From Phoronis australis (Eukaryota > Phoronida > Phoronidae), in the NCBI GenBank assembly GCA_002633005.1, contig NMRA01000398.1, positions 383,202 to 419,943 of the forward strand: a stretch of 36,742 bases of DNA. The letters run 5' to 3'. How positions within the stretch are numbered: the stretch's first letter is position 1; each line of letters opens with the position of its first letter. The translations under genes and the position numbers were made by a program. Below are positions 1 through 12,100 of this stretch, in pieces. The notes beneath the pieces are model-generated. The model saw only the letters and a list, made by a program, of their open reading frames with translations. It ran no database searches and had not been told where the DNA came from.

Positions 1-77
1 ATATTCACACTACAAATGTTCCACAAAATTTTGCTTTCTTGTGATAGTTCTATATTGAGTACTTTGGTTAGACTTAC

Positions 78-153
78 CCTTCTTTTATGATGTAAAACTT
101 CTTTCCGGAAGTATCAATTGTTATAACATCGACTATGAGAGCGCCTTTGTATG
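78..153 (-). CDS. Gene 1 exon 10: ZP-C strand region
   Basis: This 76-base exon lies between an acceptor ending TTTTAG and the donor GTAAGT, phase 1 in and phase 2 out. It reads YKGALIVDVITIDTSGKKF followed by YIIKEG. In the ZP family an IxxGC element comes next, and in gene 2 the following exon indeed starts by completing G then C. It is the last gene 1 exon in the window. Its paralogue at 33667-33742 has the same length and phases. Confidence 0.8.
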
Positions 154-3100
154 CTAAAACAAAATGTATTACAGGCCAGTGAATGGTGATCTTTAAGCAA
201 TATGGCTTGCCATGCAAATAAAACTGTTATCTTGAGGGCAAAAGGGTTGAAACGCAATAGTGACGAGGAAAACCAAGGGAGGGAGCCTTGTGAAAGTCAA
301 AATGTTAGTTGCAAGGAAACGAAGCGGCTCACTGTAAAAAATTAGGCTAGCAAAACATTATTCTTCGGATGTCAATTTGCGGGTATTACTCGAATGTGAT
401 GCCTAATAAACTCGTTATGGGTGTAACACAGTATACTTGTGGTACGCTCGTTTTGCACAGCGCGGATACATACGATTATCGTCACTAAATTTGGGCTCCG
501 CACACAATTGGAATCGTACTCCCAGTGTAGCCAGTGAGATCGGTTGCCCACCGATGTAGGCGTGCAGAGAAGATGACGGTGGCGCAGCTTTTTCAGCGTT
601 GAGATCTTTCCATTTTCTGAAACCAACAACTACGCAAATCAATGCAATTACTTGGAACAGGTCTTATGTAGCATGTTGTGTGTTTGCGCCCTGGCCCTGG
701 AATTCCTAGTCTCCAGTTATCAAGATAAGGCCGGAAATTGTTAACTAATTTTGCAAACTAGCGGCCACTGAAGTCATTGATCTAAAAACCCGCAGCAGGT
801 TTTTTCGGTGTGTACTTTCACGTTTCCAATCCTCCTGAACGGGTACAGATGTTTTGCCGGGAAATAAATTAATCAATGCATAGTGCAGGTATTAAACAAG
901 AACACGAAGTCTTTCGACTGCCATAGACAGCTGTCTTCCTGGGAACGTTCAGTTATGTAGACTGCCCCGTCTCTGTGTATAAAAAGGCATGGCGTCTGAT
1001 GTAGACTGCTTCGAAATCCCTAATCCCGTAGGAATATACCTGTTTTCACTGTTCAAAATGCTAACAGATCGTGTCCGTGAACTGAAGACAACCAGCCTGA
1101 CATAACAGATTTCTTAATGCTCGTCATTACGAGCTTTTAACTGATGACCAGTCTCTCCTTCATGTTTATAGTAAGCCTCACAGGAAGCACAATCCACTTG
1201 GTATAAAACAGCGCACTTTTGATCAGGAGGAATTATATCCTAGTGGGGCACGCTAACTGATCCCGTGGAGTGTTGACAAGCGAAACACGACATACATTTT
1301 TCTCTCTCCCTAGTACTAACATTAGTACTTTGTGGGACAGTTCCCTTCAGAGCCCAGTTAGGATACACACACGATGATAGAGCAGAATCAAGTAATTTAG
1401 ACTCAGCGAGCCCGTCCTCTTCCTTACTAACAGCGTTCTTACCCCTTTGTCAGGGAGTTCGAACAACCCCACGTTCTGATGAAGTTGGTGGTGGGAACTC
1501 AAGCGTAAAACTGATTATATTAAGCCAGTTTACGATGTGCACCCCAAGATCCAGGTAGTCACCAGCTTTCCGGAGGACGAGAGTATCAAAGAACATACAA
1601 CCTTCTTACGCTGTCTCATGAGTGAACTTCAAGGCAGACGGTTAGTTAACGTATCGTTTCCAGAGTCTATCGACAGTAGTATACAGCCAAGTAAGAGCTA
1701 CAAATTCGCCACCATAGGGGGCGTAGCAGCGTCATGTTTCTATGTGTAGTAGATACCATCAAAAACACAATATTTCGAGGAAGACAGACTTCCATGTAAG
1801 TCCAAAATCTCAATGGTCAGATACATTTGCTTGTTTGTCTTCGATAACCCCTTCCTGTACCATTTATACTTACCAAAATGATACAGTGGTGCTAATTGTC
1901 ATGTGTAAACATTTCATTTCAGTCCCAGAAGCAGTCGTCATAATTCCCACAAGAAAGAGAACTTTAACATGAGCGGAAAGCTCCTCAACAACAATTGCTA
2001 AGAGTTCGAAAACACCTTTCAGGGAAAGTGGAAATCTTTGACAAATGGATCATCCATACTGAACATGTGAAAAGTCTGTCCTGTACAGATACATGTAACT
2101 TAACTACCACTGATGTTGTTAATGGGTGCGGTGCATTAATACGTTTCAAACGAATATATGTTCGAATTACGCATCATCTGTGAGTCACAGTTTTACTTAC
2201 ATGTAGGTTAACCCTTGTCTGAGATCCCTTCCCAATATAAAATTTATTTGTCAGATTAGAAGACCAGTTGATCACTAATTGCAGCTATGCACTCGGAAAT
2301 AAAGGACACGCCACGCAAAATCACAACTGACCACGCCTTACTGGGGTCGAGCAATAACGTACTGTCACTTCTTGTCACGACCAAAAATCGCTTCTCATCT
2401 GAGCTGTGAATATTTTAACGATAATGAGATTTATGGCACTCTGACATAAATCCTATTATTTGGGCAAATACCATTATAGAGCCCTTCATGCTTCATATCC
2501 AACTCCTGGTTAGTTCCTACCAAGTCCGATGGTTGCGCTGTTTGTTCTTTGTCTCCAGCTTCCTGTTGGCCCAGCCTCAAGCAACAGTACATTCACTCGT
2601 AAGTTTTTCTAATTAGACAAGTTTATACTTCTCCCGCCCTCCCTACCCGGGGTACCACAAAATTTCACGTCAACCGTTTTCTACCTTTACCACGCTCCAC
2701 CCCTTTTGCCGAACAAAATCTGCTGTTGGTTATTGTCGTTTTTACAGCCACTGCTCGTACCGTCTTCAAGCCCGGAGCGTGTTACCGCCAGGTAAGAACC
2801 GACGTCATTGGCTAGCGACCAGACCTGTACTTGAGCGTCCATTACTGCAGCTTGCTTCTCTCCACCCCGGTCACAGCTCTCGTCACATACTGAGCCACAA
2901 CACCACGTTCCTTACAATATCTCTTTTTATCACTCCGGCTGGTCTGCTCACTCAGCTTGTCCGGAACCTGCTTTGCAGGTTGTTATAGCCCAGTTGGCTG
3001 TTTGGTGTACCCACTTGGTACTTTATATGATATTTGCCCATTTGGCAGTTTGTACCCACTTGGTACTTGTTATTGAATTTGCCGCTTTGCTCGACCCAGT

Positions 3101-6100
3101 TGGTAGGCAATCGGCCAATACCCATTTGGTAGTATGTACCCATTTGGTACTATGCTAACCTGTGCCACTTAGTATCCGATACTCAGTTACACTTTGGGTA
3201 TCGGAAATGTGTGTGTTATCTCTTGTAATTAAGGAACCCATCTGGTTCCTTCTGTGAAATATTTATTTGTAGAGCTGTGACCCTGAAATTCCCAATACAA
3301 CTTAAAATATTTATTTTTCTTGTTGTTTTATTTGTCCCCACTAAGTCAGCAACATCAATTTGTTTTTCAAAATGCGCATTTATTTTGCAATAATATGACG
3401 AGAGGAATGATAGTAAGATTGAGATTAGGAAGTGGCAGTGTTGAGTGTTCCGAAAGGACATCAGTGCTTGAACTTATAGCCTATGGTTTACCAGCGAGGT
3501 ACTTACGCAAAAACTCTTAATTCCGCCGAGAGATTGCGAGAGATTGGATCACCTTTGGTATTACATGAAATGTTAACGTAGCCGTCTTCAGGACTATCAA
3601 AACCCGGTAGGAGCTGCAGTCTCACTTGGAAACTCACCTCACCGTTTGGCTGTAGGGAAATAATGTGAGACATTTACATGTATATAGTAGAATCTCGATA
3701 CATGTTTAGCAGTGTGTGTTATGTTATGTGAACGGAAAACTTACCCGGGGGCTTCTTTTTTCATCACTAACTTCTGCTCGTTATCCATATCTGTTGTAAA
3801 GTCTAGATATAATTCAGTCTATAAGCTAATTTTACTTTCATAAGATATCTTGCTCAATAGAAAAACAATTCGAAATGTCAAAACCGGCAACAAATGAACT
3901 TGTTTCCACTGGTTCGCAAAGAAGACATTCGAATAATAGGCCATGGAAAATTTACAACATCTGGCATGGGTATGCTAAGATAATAGTCGGTCACATTGTA
4001 AGAGAGCCCGGTATGCAATGAGCACAGTATTACTTTCAACGTCATAATTAAAACCATCGTTGTATTTCCTTAAATGCTGTCCTTTATTCTCATTGTCCCA
4101 CTTACATTTGCCATGATGTTGCATTTGGGAAGATTCCTAATGTCAAGGACGAAACTTCCACTTCCGTCGTCAGATGTAGAACAGCTTGAGTCGCCAGGAA
4201 ATCCCTTGATGAAGGCTTGCCGATACGTCACTCCGTTTGAGAGACGTGCAGGAAACGTCACTCGCACTCCGTTGTTCCCACAAATATATTCACCTAAATA
4301 GCAGCGAATACGATAAAGCAGTTAGGAGGCCCCATGTGAAAAATTGAACACAATCTCAGATCATGCGCGCAATATATTTGTTCAAGATCATTAAACAATT
4401 CAACAGACTACTTTAAACGCTATTCAAGTACATTCAAGTAAAGGCAACCCCGACTATGTCGGCACGAACCTTGAGTGTAGTTTCGTACGCCAGGTCTCCC
4501 TGTGGATGCAACTGAAACATATCGAGAACACATTACAAAAGTTTCCAAGATGGTAGCCGAATAACTCTAAATCACCAGCATTGGGAGCTAGCGATGGCTT
4601 CCCATTACACGAATCCAAAAGTTTGTTTTGCCATTTACAACAGTTAGCTTAAAGATAATCCTACCCATGCCAATTGATGTTGTATGGATTTCGCAAGCTA
4701 TGCGACAGGCGTAAGCGCGCCGCATGGTTATCGCCTATGAGACGGTATCACGTTTTCCTTTGTAGCGTCTTCGTTAGATATAACAAAACAGGTCGCACGG
4801 ATATCGCACCTTGGGCGCCCATCAGCCGGTTACTGATAAGTGCTTACCATTGTTTTTTATGAGAAAGAAAAACAAAGTGAACAATATATATGCCTATGTA
4901 CATGTATGCGACGAGCTTGCACTTTTGTTTCCCATGGGTAGGTTTATACTATCACCGCTCACAATTAGGCAACTTGACCTAGTGTTTGGGTACCGCGAAA
5001 TCGGCCGCAGTGACTAAAGACACAATGCAGTTGTAGCCCATTACAACGCACCTAGACGTCACAGGCATCTGGTGTTATAGTATTCTAGATTATCAGACCT
5101 GCCATAAGCAGACAGGGGATGACAAAAGAATTTTTAAAGGTTTCTTTTCAAAATCTTTAACTAGCATAATTGAATAATTTGTGAAAAGTACACGTGGTTA
5201 TATTTCGGAATTTTGAAAATCGGAGACGAAATGTGGCTTTGTTTTCACATGATGTATCTCATTCTTTCTGCTGATTGAACAACGTTATTTCCAAACCCGA
5301 ACCTGAGCAACTCAATGTTGAGGTAAGCCAAGTGCCATCGAACAATTCTTGCCATGGCTACATCTAATCTCTCTTACTTGCTTTCACTGAAATTCAACAC
5401 TTTCCTTTGGAGAAATATCAGCCGAAAAACCCGCAACGGAAACGCAAACAACCTCGTAAATAGACGCATGTCACATCCTCACTATTGGATCACGCTATTT
5501 TCCAAGTTCGGCCCAAACATGTAAAGAATTTAAAGTTTTCAAAAAGACAGGGGATACGTAAATATTTCAACTAACCGCTAAAGGTTGGGCTTACTCTGTT
5601 GTCCCCATACGCGTACATCGAGAGATTAAAAGTAATCAAGTAACTGAAATGCCATATCACGATTAAACCTTTCTATAAGATGCCATGCTACATGTATGTG
5701 ATTGGCACCCGGTTAAGAGGACAACCAATTTACAATGTGTACTATTTAAAGGTACCTGTACAACTCTGCTTGTTGCATTGCTGTGTCATCACTGAGTCAC
5801 CTGAACAGTTCCGGAACTCATTCACACCCATAGAACTCGTACACGACCGTGTTCTTGATTGAATTCCTCCTCCGCAACTTTTACTGCAAGAGCCCCAGTC
5901 TGTCCACGTCGACCAACTAGCATCTGCCGACAGTAACAAAAAACGTCAGATATCTTCATTTCCGGCATGCTTGACTCTGCATATAACTCCAAATAAACTT
6001 GTGGCTAAAAAGACGTTTTCAAATCAGGTGTGATGATATAAAGTGGTTCAAAATCGATTTTCTTAACATTAAAGTTGCGTCGGGGGACTCAACAGATTCA

Positions 6101-9100
6101 TGTATAACGTATCGTTTTATTGACGTATTTTAAAAATTCCTTTTGGGGCTAATGGATCAGATATACATGGACATGTGTTGCTGATGCACTACTGAACAAG
6201 CAACAGAATAATCTCGTAAATATTCTCAAGATTACGTCACCTGCGTATGTAACAGAGTACACCTCGATGTCTGACCATTTGACACTTCTCCCACAACCCA
6301 ATGACCCCCCGCTGTATGTGTGATCTCTTTCGTAGCAGTAACCACTGGTGGCAAAGTACTTAGATGCTGCGTTGTAGTTGGAGGATCCGGTGAAGAACAT
6401 CAGGTCATGGCCACCACCAAACGTCGGTCCGTAGCTCGAAGAGCGATAAAGAGCGTACTTGCTGTTTGATGATATCTGGTTAAACCGTTTACTGCTACAT
6501 TCTGATCCGCATATGCGAAACAAAAAAGCCTTCAAGTCTGTTTGATAGCCATTACCTCCCCAGGACACAAATGCGTAACCCCCGTAGACGGTGCCTTTCG
6601 TAGCCTCGCTACCAATGGTGATAGTGGGACCTTTATTGTCGCATAGTTGGTGGAAAACTGAGCTCACCATACCATCACCGGTCGCACGGTAAAGCAATTT
6701 GAATGCACTATTCGGTAAGTACTGGCGGACTTGCGACACCTGCTTATCGGACAACAGTTTCGAATTCTCGATGGATTCTGGAATACAATATAAACGTAAA
6801 TAGTATAATCCAGTTAATACACGTAAATGTATGAAGCTGCCCAGGGCAAAGTTATTTAACAAAACATTGTTTTACAAGGACATCCCGAACATTATGTGAC
6901 AAAATAAGCAAAGACAGTAATGTCGGCGTATGACCAACTGAGACAAATCTGAAACCAAAGCCTAATTCAAGGTTTATCTTAAGATTGCGTTAGGACCGTT
7001 GCAATATTATGAACTCGCGTTCATCACATCGTGGGGGTTACTTTTTGGTAGTATCGTTTTCTTGGAGTTATTATCTTAAACCAGACCCATCAAATTGCGC
7101 AATTCTATTCAACGTTCATGATTCCATAGCAACATTTTATTGCCATGGCTTCCAGTCAATTTTATGTAAAACCGAGTTGGGGACCTAGTCAGGTGTATCA
7201 TTGCTATGCGACGAGAAAATGGTCCACACCGTTGATGTGTGGTGTTAACCAAAGTCAGCTTAAGCATCCAATGGCACAGGAGTACACTTAAAAAAAAGAG
7301 GTGACGAGCCAAATCAAATTCGAGGAGTACTCTCACCAGAATAAAGGTTTTGTCGAGATCCACTTGTGTTCCAAATGGTTAAATCCCCTTTGAAAAAAAC
7401 CAATAACATGTTAACCTTTTGAACTTTTTGGGGGTACATTGTAAGTATTATCCGAGTACTGAGTTGCTGGATATCGTGTTTAAACTGTCAAATTTCATGA
7501 CAGCCAAGGTTACCTTAGGAATAAGGTGTAACATGGCATTAAGTTGTCATTTACATTGCATATCCACCTGCAGTGTAAATAGACTCCATATCCAGCAAAT
7601 CCAGACAGCTAAGTTCCATACCTATTGCGTTGCTCATATTACAAATCTATGCAGGTGAAGATAATTAGGCGCAGATTGCATCCCTTAGTAGTCAAACAGC
7701 TGCAGTTAATAAACCGAGTTGTAGTGACCCGATTTTTTCGATTTGCACACCGACTTCGAGTATTTTTTACGTTCTACATATCAAAATTCTTGAAAATGTG
7801 TACTTTTTCAAAACGCGGATTTATACTTTGATACTGTAGGCAAGGCTGTTTATTACACTTCACTCAATTTTAAAGCTCTATTAACTGTGTACGTACACGG
7901 AAACACGTTTCCAATGAATAACGCTCACCGAAACTAAGCCCCAGACGCCTCCGGCTTAGCGTTGCGCACAATAGTGGACGCTGTATCTTGATCTCGCCAA
8001 TACGTTGGTTAATGTACAAGTCAGTGTAAAGGAGATATTTAGGTGGCGAACCTGAAAGTCAAGCCTCTCAACAGCCACGGAACCAAATAAAAAACACTTT
8101 CAAGCTAGAAATTTGTGTGATTTTTGACGGAAAACTTCAGAGCAACTGCTGAAGCGTTTTGGAGAAAAACAGTGCATTTCAGTTCAAATTAGCTCATAAT
8201 CTCCAAGCTTCATGGTCGACGGTTTTGTCTTACCCTCAACGCCATACACCTCAATGTCAGTCCATTTGACACTAGAACCACAGCCCACTGATCCCCCATC
8301 AAACGTGTTGTCGCCCACGGAGCAGTAGCCATTGGTAGCAAAGTATTTAGATCCTGCGTTGTAGCCGAAAGTTCCTTGATCGAAGAACGACAAGTCATGA
8401 CCACCACCAAATTCAGGTCCGTTGCTTGTATGGTCGTAAATAGCATACTGCCGTCTATCTGATTTCTGGTTAAATTTCCTACTTGTGCATTCCGGGCCAC
8501 AGAGGCGTAACAGGAAGGCGTTGCTGTCGGAAGCGTACCCATTGGATCGTCTCCAAGATCTAGATGCATATCCAGCGTAGACCGTGCCTTTGGTAGCCTC
8601 GCGTCCTACGGTGAGTGTGGGACCTTGCTTGTCACATAAAGAATGAAAGGCATTACTTGACATTCCGTCGATTGTGGCGCGGTAGAGTAACTTCATCTTC
8701 TTGCCTGGCATGTATTGCCTTAGCTGTGTCAGTTGCTGGGTCGACAAAAGGTTGGAGTCTTCTATGTACTCTGAAATTGTTAACACGATGAAAAATGAAT
8801 TACTGTACCATAACAACCGTGATCTCATATCCTGGGAAATCATTGTTATAAGTAATCGCCATCCTTGAGAGGAAGCAGTGTGGACTAGTGAGGAAATTGC
8901 CCGCCTACTTTACTCAAGTCGTGTGTTCGAGTCCCACTGGGACACACTGCTAGAACACTGAATCAGGTCTTAAGCTCTTCAGTTCGGTTTTAACTTTATA
9001 TTAATAAAGCATAAAAATGGTTTCAGGTAATCTGTGCAATGGGCCCACCAGATCGTACTTTTGTTAAACACGGTCCTTAGAATTACATAGCTAATCACTA

Positions 9101-12100
9101 ATCTTCTTCACTGAGCGGGAGTGAATTTACTCTCATCTTGGGACACGTGTATTCGCTTGGTACTAAACGCAGGGGCATAACAAAAACTACTAGGGTAATA
9201 ACTTCAAGATTCAAAATCCACAACCCATTGGCTGCCCGTGGGACGATGAGTGGAGGCACGTGACGTCCGCTCCCAGTTTGACAATTCCGCTACGAAAATG
9301 TGCAAGAAGTTCCCCGAAAGGGCACTTGAAACATCCAGGCAATGGACTTTAAGACACATGTGAAACTGAAATCGTGTACAAAAAAGTTAAAGATCGATTC
9401 TTTGTGGCTCGTTTTGTTGTCTCGGACAACAACTGGATTAGGTTGGAATAATTATCCATAATTATGCAACTATAACCATCTCCTAAAATATAAACCTCAA
9501 TTATCTGGAAAAGACATTGCTTTTCACTTTTCGGTCATAACGCGATGGGTTACTTGCACAATATCAACCGTAAGTGCCAGAAGCCAGTCAGAATGATGGG
9601 CAAAACCGTTGACTTATCTAGCCAGTTTATAAAACCTAGGAGGCATTAGACGAATATATCGAATTTGAAGACTTTGCCCTTTGAAAGTAGAGACATTATC
9701 ATACTGACGTGTACAACCTCTCTGGGTTTCGTTGACTTATGTTAAACATAAATCTCGCCTGGTTTCAATGAAACAATGGATGTTTTCACCTATTTTTATG
9801 TTATCGTTGGGTGGATTTGTGTTTGTTATCAACAAATATACATAATTGTTTTTGAAGCATCAAAACTGAAATAGGAAACCGATGACATTTGAAAGCTGTA
9901 AAACCAAGTTCTCCAGTATACACTGTCCAAAATGATACACAGTCCACAAGCAATAATATGAAGCTGTTACCAGTAAATATTGTACCGGAAAGCGCTGGTG
10001 CGAAGACCATAACAACCTTACGAAACCTGTCTGACTCATGTTTCGTGCACACTTCAAGTTTTAATATTTCGCTTGAAGCTACATCGCTCTGCCAGATTTA
10101 CCTTCAATGCTGTACGTCTCCACGTCGACCCACTTAACGTTTGATCCACAGCCAACTGAGCCCCCATCATACGTGTTGTCGGACCCAGAGCAATAGCCAT
10201 TCGTAGCAAAGTATTTAGAAGCTGTGTTGTAGCTGTATGATCCAGAAAAAAACATCAGGTCGTGGCCGCCACCAAACGTGGCTCCATTGTTTGAATGATC
10301 GTAGACAGTATAAGTACTTCGAGTTGACATAAGATTGAACTTTGCACTAGTGCACCTTGACCCACATAAGCGGAACAGGAAAGCTCTAGTGTCAAGACCG
10401 TAATTATTGCTACTTTTCCAAGGTCTTGACGTAAACCCGCCATAGACTGTGCCTGTGGTCGCCTCCCGACCAATAGTTATCGTGGCGCCAACTTTATCGG
10501 CGTTTTGGTGAAAAGCTGGTGCCGACATACCATCTCGCGTTGCACGGTACTTCAACTTCACACTTTTGTCTGGTACACGCATGTATTTTTGCAACTGTGT
10601 AAGATGTTGAAGTGTCAAGAGTTTAGAGTCTTCTATAAATTCTGAAAATAGAAAATGGTTGACATGAACTTGTCATAATTTATACAACTACGACGTTGTT
10701 AAGAGTATGGTCAGCATCTCAAAAAGGAAACGTCCGACAGTCAGAATAAAGATGGAGCTTACGACACAATAATACTTATCACACATTCAAAGAAAGCGCC
10801 GACCTACACTGTACACAAATACCTCCTTAAATGGGAGACAACGAAATTTTTACATGAGCTATACCGGGAAACAAAATCAAAACAAACAAGACACCACTAA
10901 TAATAACAACATCAAAACACCAAAAGTAGACAATGTGTATTGTGGTATAAACGCTAATGAAATTGCGACTTCGATTCACAGGCTTACCTATGAGGCCGTA
11001 CACTTCTACGTCCACCCATTTAACACCCGATCCACAGCCAAGCGATCCCCCGTTGTAGCTGTGACCCCCACTGTGGCAGTATCCATTGGAGGAAAACTGC
11101 TTAAGTGTACTGTCGTAATTTTGAGAGCCGGAGAAGAAAAACAAGTCATGGCCGCCACCAAATGTTGGACCATAGCTTGCACCATCATAAACGGCGTAGT
11201 TTTGTCCCGTTGATGACTGCGATTGTTTTGCATTGGTGCATTCTGAGCCACATAGGCGGAATATGAAGGCGTTTTTATCGGCCGTATAACTGTTTAGTCC
11301 TTTCCAAACTGTAGCTCTGTATCCGCCGTACACGGTGCCTTTAGTAGCCTCGCGTCCTATGGTGATGGTAGACCCTTGCTTGTCACACAGGCTGTGAAAC
11401 TTGGAAGCCGTCATACCGTCACGTGTGGCTCGGTAAAGCAATCGAAATTTCTTCTCTGGAACACTCATGTACTGTCGTAGTTGGGATAAATGTCGACTTG
11501 TCAATAACTGCGAGTCCTCGATGAACTCTAGAACACATGCAGAACATGAAACTGTTAGTGTTTTAGATGATCAAAGAAATTTTGCATGGATATTGTGATT
11601 TTGATTCCACTTAGGGTTATAACAAATAATTGACATCGACAACTCAACTGACACGTTCGATTCAAGTAAAACTGCATATTGGTAAAGTGTACTGTAATGC
11701 TTTCTAGCTAATATCGTTTTCATAAAAACAAAAATGTGACGTTTATCAATGCTCCATAAAAAGAACAACAAACCAGTTTAACCGTATATTAATGTTTGAT
11801 AATACTTTAAGACATGTTCCGTTGAAGACGACATTCCATTCTTACGCAAAAAAAAATAATTAAAAGTCTATTTAATTGCCGACCACCAGTCAGATAGTGG
11901 ATGCCCTACCACGTAAGGATGCTAAGTGTTAAATGTAAAAAGGCAATGAACTAAGGAATAAAAAAGCTTCCTAAATACTCCGGCCAATTATACCGTATGT
12001 TCACCACGTTATTTGACATCATCACACGAATCTTTGTCTTACTTCAAAATTCCTGAGCTTCATTTTGACCCTAAGTTTCTGTAACAGCGACGCAATTTCA

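Larger units (their letters stand above)
1..2400. repeat. Segmental duplication, copy A
   Basis: Colinear similarity to 33590-35800 is visible in long stretches: exon 10 and flanks, exon 9 and flanks, the region around 820-1450, and 2180-2400. Copy A carries roughly 650 extra bases around 1500-2150. It is the 3' part of gene 1 plus the following ZP intron. Copy edges are approximate because divergence and indels blur them. Confidence 0.8.
617..3506 (-). other. Gene 1 intron between exons 8 and 9
   Basis: This 2.9 kb ZP-domain intron collects the Penelope-like fossil (960-1330), the CCCA-n-TTGG array (2988-3148) and a truncated SINE (3207-3339). Small open frames on the plus strand between 1537 and 2183 show no recognisable protein and lie in the part absent from copy B. 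Confidence 0.7.

Noticed and set aside
372-629. Overlapping 85-residue minus-strand frame across exon 9
   Set aside because: It is a shadow of the ZP exon. Only the other frame is conserved in gene 2.
415-642. Open frame continuing past the exon 9 donor (ending ...KYTVLHP), also seen at 34047-34307
   Set aside because: The donor GTATGT is conserved in both copies and leaves the right phase for exon 10, whose YKGA...IIKEG continues the ZP-C pattern. A retained-intron isoform is possible but unsupported.
2988-3148. CRISPR-like array
   Set aside because: The units are only 11 bases with irregular gaps, the spacers are themselves duplicated, and the context is an intron in eukaryotic DNA.
8210-8569. 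119-residue minus-strand frame inside TLDc exon 3
   Set aside because: Shadow frame of the TLDc coding sequence with no domain of its own; likewise 10255-10473 and 11006-11251.
10854-11213. 119-residue plus-strand frame opposite TLDc exon 1
   Set aside because: Antisense shadow of a well-supported exon.
6241-11527. Four separate single-domain TLDc genes in a row
   Set aside because: Each exon begins at an acceptor in phase 1 and ends at a donor in phase 1. None has its own signal peptide or stop at the domain end, and their open frames into introns differ at random.
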